NCBI RefSeq assembly: GCF_000949295.1
Contig: NZ_JXYS01000001.1
Coordinates: 1 to 64,000 of the forward strand
Origin: Acidithrix ferrooxidans
GTDB lineage: Bacteria; Actinomycetota; Acidimicrobiia; Acidimicrobiales; Acidimicrobiaceae
Direction of reading: 5' to 3'
DNA: 64,000 bases
In this document: piece by piece, positions 57,591-64,000 of the stretch
Numbering within the stretch: the first letter of the stretch is position 1
How the letters are laid out: each line of letters starts with the position of its first letter
Position numbers and translations under genes: made by a program
The notes under the pieces: model-generated
The model's database searches: none
The model's input: the letters and a program-made list of their open reading frames with translations, nothing else
Told to the model about the DNA's origin: nothing

Positions 57591-58164
57591 GAAAACATCA
57601 CACCCATGACCAATTTAGAAGCAGCATCTCTAGCTATAAGATGACTCGCGCCCACAGTACTCTAGCTTCGCACGCTTCAAATTCGGAAATACAGTTAGCA
57701 TTACTCACCAGAAAAGTCAGATTATTTCGCTGGTGAATAGGTCAACGAGTTCGACTTTAGAAGAGATTGAATCCTATCCGTTTTCGAACGATAGGGTGTT
57801 GCTTTCAGATGCGCTCGCTATTTGAATTGTATGGATTTGTTTTAAACTCAGCAAGATTTAAACCTAGCAAAATTCAAGAACAGCGAAATTCAACCCGGCA
57901 TGGTTGATGGCTACATTGTCTTGTTGATTTGATTTTGCTCTTGAGCGGGGAAACTTGCCTTGAGTTATAGTCAAGTATTCGTATAGGTCCAAGCTCAATA
58001 TGACTCGCAATAAATGGGGTAAAGCTGGCAGTGGGTTAGTGGAACTAACGGCGAGTAACTATGCAGCCCGAAGATGCTTGCCAGCTAAGAAATGAGGCTG
58101 GAGATGGATTTTGCACGTTATGTTGAAGATGCAAGTATGAACCGACTGGAGCGATCAAACCGAG
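57591..58164 (+). other. Gap between the structured RNA and miaA
   Basis: About 570 bp without a supportable gene. A 62-codon frame (57548-57736) overlaps the RNA block and resembles nothing known. Three degenerate 16-17-bp repeats (CAGCAAGATTTAAAC, TAGCAAAATTCAAG, CAGCGAAATTCAAC) lie at about 57849-57896. If an iscB once followed the RNA it has been lost here. Confidence 0.45.
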
Positions 58165-59091
58165 ATGTCAGAGCACCGAGGGACCAATGATCCACGAAAG
58201 ATGGCCATTGTGGGCGCAACCGGTGTGGGAAAGACGGCTATTTCTATTGAGATTGCTCACGCAAGGCCCAAAGTAGCTCTTCTTTCTTGCGATTCCATGG
58301 CTATCTATCGTTACATGGACATCGGGACTGCCAAACCTAGTGCTGACGAACTTGGTGGAATACACTATGGGTTGATCGACCTTGTCGATCCAGACGAAGA
58401 GTTTTCGATCGCTCAATTTCGCCAAGCCTCAAATTGGTATTTAGGGCAACTTTCTAGAGATGAGATCGCGCTCTTTGTTGGAGGATCAGGGCTTTACCAC
58501 ACTGCGGTCTTTGATAATCTAGAGATTCCTCCGAATAATCCAACAGTTAGAGCTTTTTTGGAAGAACAAGCGCTTGAGCGTGGCTTGGCCCCCCTTTGGG
58601 CGGACCTCGTCCGATTGGATCCGGTTGCATCCAGTAGGATTGACCCGAATAATTCGAGGCGAATTATTCGGGCTCTCGAAGTTATTGAAATTACTGGCCG
58701 AAGGTTTTCAGAATTTGGGGGAGGGGTAGATGCCTATCCTTTATCCAGTGGTGAGATAGTCGGAATCGAAACAGACCTTTTGAAGGCTCGAATTGACTTA
58801 GCGTATCGAATTGATCGATTGATTGACTATGGCTGGATTGAGGAGGCGCGGTGGCTCAAGGAGAACTTTGACCTGTCGCGGACTGCCCTTCATGCGATTG
58901 GCTATTTAGAGCTATTTAGATATATCGATGGCGCTCTCTCTCTTGAAGAAGCCAAGGAAGCCACTTTGACAAGGACCCTTCAATTCGCCAAAAGGCAACG
59001 ATCTTGGTTCGGACGCGATCCTCGTATCGTTTGGTTTCGAGAGATTAAAGAAGCTCAAAAATATATCCTGGACCAAATCGACACCTTGTGA
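58165..59091 (+). CDS. miaA: tRNA dimethylallyltransferase
   Basis: Transfers dimethylallyl, an end product of the MEP pathway encoded in part here by dxr and ispG, to A37 of tRNA; MiaB then adds the methylthio group. 308 residues: P-loop VGATGVGKTA (about 16-25), DSMAIYRYMDIGTAKP, GGSGLYHTAVFD and the Zn-less C-terminal part TRTLQFAKRQRSWF. ATG at 58165; ATG at 58201 is an alternative. miaB-miaA neighbourship is normal in actinobacteria but is split here by about 5.6 kb of accessory DNA. Confidence 0.93.
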   Translation: MSEHRGTNDPRKMAIVGATGVGKTAISIEIAHARPKVALLSCDSMAIYRYMDIGTAKPSADELGGIHYGLIDLVDPDEEFSIAQFRQASNWYLGQLSRDEIALFVGGSGLYHTAVFDNLEIPPNNPTVRAFLEEQALERGLAPLWADLVRLDPVASSRIDPNNSRRIIRALEVIEITGRRFSEFGGGVDAYPLSSGEIVGIETDLLKARIDLAYRIDRLIDYGWIEEARWLKENFDLSRTALHAIGYLELFRYIDGALSLEEAKEATLTRTLQFAKRQRSWFGRDPRIVWFREIKEAQKYILDQIDTL

Positions 59092-59738
59092 CGTCTCAGC
59101 GATTTAGGACTCCCAGGGGCTCCCATTTGTCGGAATTATCCGCTGCCTTTGCTCAAAATGGCTAGCTTGTGGTGAATTTGCCGTGAATTCGCCTTCACTT
59201 TTCTAATAATTACCTGGGCTAATAATGACTGGGCCCAGCATGAGTCAGAAGATCCCTCTATGCGACTGTTGGTCATAGAATCCACCGTCACTAGTTGCCT
59301 TTGTGCCTTGCATTGGAGAGCGTAGCTCGGGATCCATGGAGCTTTTGACGCTCGGGATATTTCTTAGCTTGGCTTTTGTATTCTTTATATTGAATCCGCG
59401 ATTTGCTTGAATTATAGTGTTGGATGGTACTACTTTGAAAGCGTAGTACATTGGGTTTAGTTTATTGATATCTTTTTTTCCCCACAAGGTTTGGATCCAT
59501 TATTTTGCCGATCGGATGATTTGGTCAAGGATCATTTTTTCTAAACGAATAGGTAATTCGTGACCCTCAATTCGCATTTGTATCGGTTTTGCTTCTCGGT
59601 GGCAGTAATGGGTGGGATGTTGGCACTTCAAGTTGGGGAATCCAAAGGAATTGGTTCGAAAATGGCTAAAGGAAATGGTTATCAGGAATCGATAATAATT
59701 TGAGAGGCCAAGTGGTCGCAATGAGAAACGGCGTCTAA
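59092..59738. other. Gap between miaA and the signalling gene
   Basis: About 650 bp. Two minus-strand frames (59245-59487 and 59500-59721, 80 and 73 codons) have unusual composition and no recognised motifs or strong RBS, so they are not called. It should contain the promoter of the large gene that follows. Confidence 0.4.
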
Positions 59739-62700
59739 GTGATTGATTTCGAGAATTTGGAGCCCAGAGGTCATAAATTAACTAACGCGCCTCGTGAGAT
59801 CATTGCCGGGGCGATAGACAGTTTTGTTGACTTCTTCTTTAGCTCGTACTCCAAGTTTTCTCATGTGGCGGATATATTTAGCCTCCTGACGCCCGAGGAG
59901 ACCGAGAATTTACGGCACCAATTTGTTAAACTTTTAATCGACTTGCTTGATCCACAAAAGACGGTGGAAGATCTCCTTGGTCTCTTTGGCGGACTCGGTC
60001 AAGCGCATGCGACCATTGGAGTTCGACCGGCTTGGACTATGGCGTTGAATCACCAATTGATCGAGATGCTTTCAACCCACCTTTTAGGAGGGGGCATTGC
60101 TCGCCCGCTGGTTGACGAGTATTGTCTTGGTGTATCTATGCGCCTTGACATGTTGATCAAGTCAGTATTTGATAGCGAGACCGCGATCGAAGAGGAGCTG
60201 GATTTACTGTTCGATCGCGTAAACGCGATGGTGGCTCAAGCGAGTACCTCGGCTGATTTGATAAGAAATTTTCTAGGACTGCTTCATGGTCTCGATGGCG
60301 TTGACATGGTCGCATTTGGACGACCTGATGGTAATGGGGTTGTCCAGTATGAGTATTTTGTGGGGGATAAGTTTGCAAAATATCAAAGACAAATAGAGCT
60401 AGGAAATGTCTCGCCGATCTCGGTCCGATCGAGTGCTGCTTCGGGGATGGGACCTAGCGGAAGAGCGTTTCGATCTGGTCGCGTAGAGGTCTGCAACTCG
60501 ATTGCAATGGATCCGGGAATGGCTCCTTGGAGAGAGGGTCTAATCTCTCTTGGATTGCGCTCGGGAGTCGGGCTTCCAGTTACAGCTGGCAATGGTGATG
60601 TTGTTGCGGTCATAAATGGATATTCCAGGGTTCTTGGGTATTTTGGTATGAATCGCAGGCGGCGTATTCTAGAACACGTCTGCCACCTATTTAGTGCCGC
60701 ACTTTCTCGGCTGGATAGTTCGGATCTGATAATTTCCCATGGCGAGCGCAAACTTTTTAGATCGTTACTCTATGGTGGTGGACTTGAGATCGTTTATCAA
60801 CCTATCGTCAACTTACGTAGTGGCGACCTCTATAAGGTTGAAGCGCTAGCTCGCCTTCGAGATTCGAATGGAGAGTTGTTGTCGCCGGCGCGATTCCTTC
60901 GTGCCTTTGGATCGGATGACCTATTTTATCTATTTGAACAGGGCTTGAGTACTGGTCTGTCTGCTATCTTGGCCTGGAGAAGACATGGTCTTTCATGTGG
61001 CCTTAGCGTAAATTTTCCGCCTCAGGGCATGTTCGATGATAGATATATAAAGAGCATCGAACGCAACCTTAGCGAGTCTGGTGTCGATCCTTATCTTTTG
61101 ACCCTTGAGCTTACAGAGGATGAAGATCTTCTGCTAGGCGATGGTCTTTCTTCCACAGTTTTACATCGCGCTCGCGCTATGGGGGTCCACCTTGCACAAG
61201 ATGACCTAGGGGCTGGATACAGCTCGCTTTTGCGTCTTGAGAGTGTCGGCTTTGATGAAGTAAAGATCGACCAAGAGCTAATTAGATCTCCAACCGGCGT
61301 TGCGCATTCTGTAGACTTGGTGGCGCATTTGACAGATTTAGCCCATGACCTTGGAATGTGTGTCGTAGTAGAGGGTCTCGAAAACGACTCCCTGGTAGAG
61401 GCCGTGGCTATCTTGGGTGCGGACTTCGGGCAAGGTTACGGTTTGGGCCATCCGGTTAGTTTTGAGGGTATTGTTGAGTGGTCTAACCGCTTTCGATATG
61501 ACGAGCCAGCTGCTAGTGTTCGCACTTCACTTGGAGCGCTGGCCTATCTTAGAAAATGGTCCAGACGGGTAATTGCTCTGGAGACTTTTCTGAATTCAAT
61601 CGATGTGAGCGATCTGGTCTCAGATCTTAAATTGAGGATAGGTGGCTTAAACAGCGACCTCATAGATCGGAGAATCTTAGAATTTGTCGAGGATTCTAGG
61701 CAAAATGCTGGCCTAGGTTCACTCTTGCGTTTAGAGGAAGACCTAGCTCGATTGATAAATCTCAATTTAGAGATCTCTCGATCGATGCCTGCGCCAACCG
61801 CGCACGAGGGATCAGCCTTTGAACTTTCTACTTTAAATTCTATTTCACTACGCCAAATGAAGGATCTCCATTCTCTTCAGGGCCGATTGCTCGCAGAGAT
61901 TGAAGAGGGCATTTCTCCATCTCAAGTCGTCGAGGATGCGTTGATCGAGATTGAGAAGTTGATTCCTGGCTCCATGGCGAGCGTTCTAATCTTGGATGAT
62001 GACGCGAATCTTAATGTTGCTTGGTCTCCAAGCTTGCCTCCGCTTAAATGGCCTTTGCTTAGTGGCCTTAGTATTTCGAACTTTAATGGATTAGATGGTC
62101 TTGCAATTCTTCAAAACAAGGAGATCTTTGTAAGCAATGTCCGATCTGACCCGGGATGGAGCGATCTTCGAGAAGCAGTTGAAATCCTTGGAATCTCAGC
62201 CTGCTGGTCGGTTCCCCTGAGGGAGAACTCGGCCGATACTATTGGAGTACTCTCGGTTTTTATATTTAATGAGGGGATTGTTCGAGAGTTTGACTCGATG
62301 TTGTTGCAGATGGTTGGTTCGATTATCTCTCTATGTTTGAAACTCAAGAAGGCCGATGAGATAGGTGCAAGTCGCCAGGAGTTTTTGTCGACGCTATTTG
62401 AACTTCCAACTGCTTATAAGTTTTCAATAAGAGCTAGTGATGGCGGAATCGTCCAAGCTAATCGTGAAGCCATCGATCGTTTTGGTTATAAAGAAGATGT
62501 AATAAGGACCCTTAGTGTCTTTGATTTAATCCCGGAGTTGGATAGAAGACGTTCGTTAGTCCTTCAATTTCGTTACGGCGTCACAAGTGAGTGGGCGGGA
62601 GAGCTTGTCGTCCGTGATCATCTAGGTGGTAGCTTTCGCATGCATTACCATACGGCTCTCCATGGCGAGGGAGAGGATGCCGAGCTCTTTCTGGCACTTG

Positions 62701-64000
62701 TTGAGTTTCGAGACGGGGATGAATTAGTCGCTCAATTTAGACATGAAAGAACTTTAAATGATCGAATTATGGCTTCGGTGGCTGCATCAGTTATGGTCTT
62801 GGACAAAAGGGGCCAAATCAAACGATTTAATCGTGGGGCCGAACTTCTAACTGGCCGTAGTAGCCATGAAGTACTTGCGAACCCTGAATTATGGAGAAGC
62901 TGGATCGACCCGAAGGACCAAACTCTAATTGAGGAGACCTTTCTTAGGGTTATGAAACATGGTGACTCCGGGGTAAACGAGGTGTGGCACCATCATCTAG
63001 ATGGGACGAAACGACTGGTGGAGATGCACTACACGTCGGTATTGCAGGAGCTTGGCGACTCCAATGCAGCCATTGTCATCTATGGCATTGACGTCACCGA
63101 AAGGAGTCGTAATGCCGCTCTGGTCCGCGACGACTTGGACTTTATCGCTCAGGTTATAGAGGCAATTCCCAAGCTGATCTTTGTCTTGGATCGCTCTGGT
63201 CGAGTTATACGTTGTAATCGCGTTGTCTTGGAGTTCACGGGGACTTCACTGGAGGAGATAATGCGAGAGCCATTTCGGATAGTCGAATACTTTTCTCCAG
63301 AGGCACAACCGGTGGTTCGAGCATGGTTTGTGGACGCATTGGCTGGCAACGTGAGCCAAAAAACTATATCAGCTTGGATTCGGGGAGACGGTGAGCGCCG
63401 GGTTATCGAGTGGATTAATAGTGCAATCTATGATCTTGATGGCCTGGCCTCGTCCTTTGTTATTGTAGGAACGGATATCACCGAGGCTCGGATCGCCGAG
63501 AAGCAACTTCAAAAGGCAGCAGTGGTCTTTGAACATACCTCCGAAGCCATTGTGATAGTTGACGCTGATTCCCGAATAATTGACATAAACCCTGCCTGCG
63601 TACGAATGACTGGTTTCCAACGTGAGGATTTAATTGGCCAGAGTTCTCGTTTTCTCGCTAGTGAGTCTGCGGACTTCACCTTTTATGATTACATGAACAC
63701 CCAATTGCGATCCGAGGGCCACTGGAGTGGATCGCTGGAGCAAAGGCGTAAGGATGGGTCAACTTTTTCGGCCTTTGTCAACATCTCCACCATATTTGGG
63801 AAACGAGGTGCGCCCGAACTTTATGTTGTGCTCTTTTCTGACATCTCGGATTTGATGGACTATCAAAGCCGACTGGCTAAATTGGCATATTTTGACCACC
63901 TAACCAATCTTCCAAATAGAAGTCTCGTCGGAGAAAAGATGGCCGACCAGTTAGCCCTTAATCGGCGCCTTGGCGGTATGACTGCATTGGCATTTTTGGA
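59739..64000 (+). CDS. Globin-coupled multi-domain c-di-GMP protein: globin-GAF-EAL-GAF-PAS x4-GGDEF (3' truncated)
   Basis: Open from GTG 59739, directly after an in-frame TAA, to the window end (1420 codons). In order: sensor-globin-like domain (about 10-150) with putative proximal His90 in GQAHATIGVRPAW; GAF (about 165-325); EAL phosphodiesterase (about 345-590) with EAL at 368-370, VNF, ELTEDE, QDDLGAGYSS, VKID, EGLE and GQGYGLG, so catalytic residues appear intact; helical linker and second GAF (about 715-870); four PAS units (about 880-1000, 1007-1127, 1134-1255, 1261-1380); then the start of GGDEF (LAYFDHLTNLPNRS, from about 1383), cut before its GGDEF loop. No transmembrane helix. EAL before GGDEF reverses the common order. 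Predicted role: oxygen- or redox-responsive control of c-di-GMP. RBS weak. Confidence 0.87.
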   Translation, partial: MIDFENLEPRGHKLTNAPREIIAGAIDSFVDFFFSSYSKFSHVADIFSLLTPEETENLRHQFVKLLIDLLDPQKTVEDLLGLFGGLGQAHATIGVRPAWTMALNHQLIEMLSTHLLGGGIARPLVDEYCLGVSMRLDMLIKSVFDSETAIEEELDLLFDRVNAMVAQASTSADLIRNFLGLLHGLDGVDMVAFGRPDGNGVVQYEYFVGDKFAKYQRQIELGNVSPISVRSSAASGMGPSGRAFRSGRVEVCNSIAMDPGMAPWREGLISLGLRSGVGLPVTAGNGDVVAVINGYSRVLGYFGMNRRRRILEHVCHLFSAALSRLDSSDLIISHGERKLFRSLLYGGGLEIVYQPIVNLRSGDLYKVEALARLRDSNGELLSPARFLRAFGSDDLFYLFEQGLSTGLSAILAWRRHGLSCGLSVNFPPQGMFDDRYIKSIERNLSESGVDPYLLTLELTEDEDLLLGDGLSSTVLHRARAMGVHLAQDDLGAGYSSLLRLESVGFDEVKIDQELIRSPTGVAHSVDLVAHLTDLAHDLGMCVVVEGLENDSLVEAVAILGADFGQGYGLGHPVSFEGIVEWSNRFRYDEPAASVRTSLGALAYLRKWSRRVIALETFLNSIDVSDLVSDLKLRIGGLNSDLIDRRILEFVEDSRQNAGLGSLLRLEEDLARLINLNLEISRSMPAPTAHEGSAFELSTLNSISLRQMKDLHSLQGRLLAEIEEGISPSQVVEDALIEIEKLIPGSMASVLILDDDANLNVAWSPSLPPLKWPLLSGLSISNFNGLDGLAILQNKEIFVSNVRSDPGWSDLREAVEILGISACWSVPLRENSADTIGVLSVFIFNEGIVREFDSMLLQMVGSIISLCLKLKKADEIGASRQEFLSTLFELPTAYKFSIRASDGGIVQANREAIDRFGYKEDVIRTLSVFDLIPELDRRRSLVLQFRYGVTSEWAGELVVRDHLGGSFRMHYHTALHGEGEDAELFLALVEFRDGDELVAQFRHERTLNDRIMASVAASVMVLDKRGQIKRFNRGAELLTGRSSHEVLANPELWRSWIDPKDQTLIEETFLRVMKHGDSGVNEVWHHHLDGTKRLVEMHYTSVLQELGDSNAAIVIYGIDVTERSRNAALVRDDLDFIAQVIEAIPKLIFVLDRSGRVIRCNRVVLEFTGTSLEEIMREPFRIVEYFSPEAQPVVRAWFVDALAGNVSQKTISAWIRGDGERRVIEWINSAIYDLDGLASSFVIVGTDITEARIAEKQLQKAAVVFEHTSEAIVIVDADSRIIDINPACVRMTGFQREDLIGQSSRFLASESADFTFYDYMNTQLRSEGHWSGSLEQRRKDGSTFSAFVNISTIFGKRGAPELYVVLFSDISDLMDYQSRLAKLAYFDHLTNLPNRSLVGEKMADQLALNRRLGGMTALAFL

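Noticed and set aside
59245-59721. Two minus-strand ORFs between miaA and the signalling gene
   Set aside because: No convincing RBS, no recognisable motif, unusual residue use; likely chance frames in the promoter region.

Overview
The window looks like a chromosomal segment of an actinobacterium of the acidophilic Acidimicrobiia type (Acidithrix/Ferrimicrobium-like; inferred from gene order, moderate GC and gene content, not from a database match). Supporting signs are the conserved actinobacterial translation, isoprenoid and DNA-repair gene order, a WhiG/FliA sigma gene next to a Xer recombinase, RNase J after dapA, and a GAAC-N4-GTTC LexA box upstream of recA.

Layout. (1) 1-8.6 kb, accessory and decayed: the tail of an unidentified gene, a 3' remnant of an IS1380-family element carrying a 13-unit tandem repeat, a broken IS3-type orfA, a complete FAD/Fe-S 2-hydroxyacid dehydrogenase with a convergent GntR/FadR regulator, an acetate-transporter-like gene, and a dead lipoprotein gene. 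(2) 8.7-32.1 kb, core operons on the + strand: xer-whiG, rpsB-tsf-pyrH-frr-cdsA-dxr-rseP-ispG-proS, then rimP-nusA-ylxR-infB-rbfA-truB, then ribF-rpsO, with a lone fliL-like gene on the - strand. (3) 32.5-47.4 kb: pnp with a structured leader, dapB-dapA-rnj, ftsK, a D,D-carboxypeptidase, thrB-rimO-pgsA-cinA. (4) 47.4-58 kb: recA and miaB mixed with accessory - strand genes (FAD oxidoreductase, FMN-binding protein, aldehyde dehydrogenase), one almost complete IS1380-family copy with a 5-bp target duplication and the same internal tandem repeat, a candidate small RNA after recA, and a structured RNA resembling the HEARO/omega RNA of IscB elements but with no iscB beside it. (5) 58.2-64 kb: miaA, then a very large signalling gene (globin-GAF-EAL-GAF-four PAS-GGDEF) cut by the window end.

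How the genes fit together: regions 2 and 3 supply ribosomal proteins and initiation/elongation factors, ribosome maturation, tRNA modification (truB, miaA, miaB, rimO on S12), RNA decay (pnp, rnj), MEP isoprenoid synthesis (dxr, ispG), phospholipid synthesis (cdsA, pgsA), lysine/peptidoglycan precursors (dapB, dapA), chromosome segregation (Xer, FtsK) and recombination (RecA). The most unusual items are the twin repeat-expanded IS1380 transposase genes, the orphan omega-RNA-like block, the oxygen/redox-sensor-like c-di-GMP protein with inverted EAL/GGDEF order, and probable non-canonical start codons (AUC for dapB, CUG for ftsK) in a region where many genes start with TTG.
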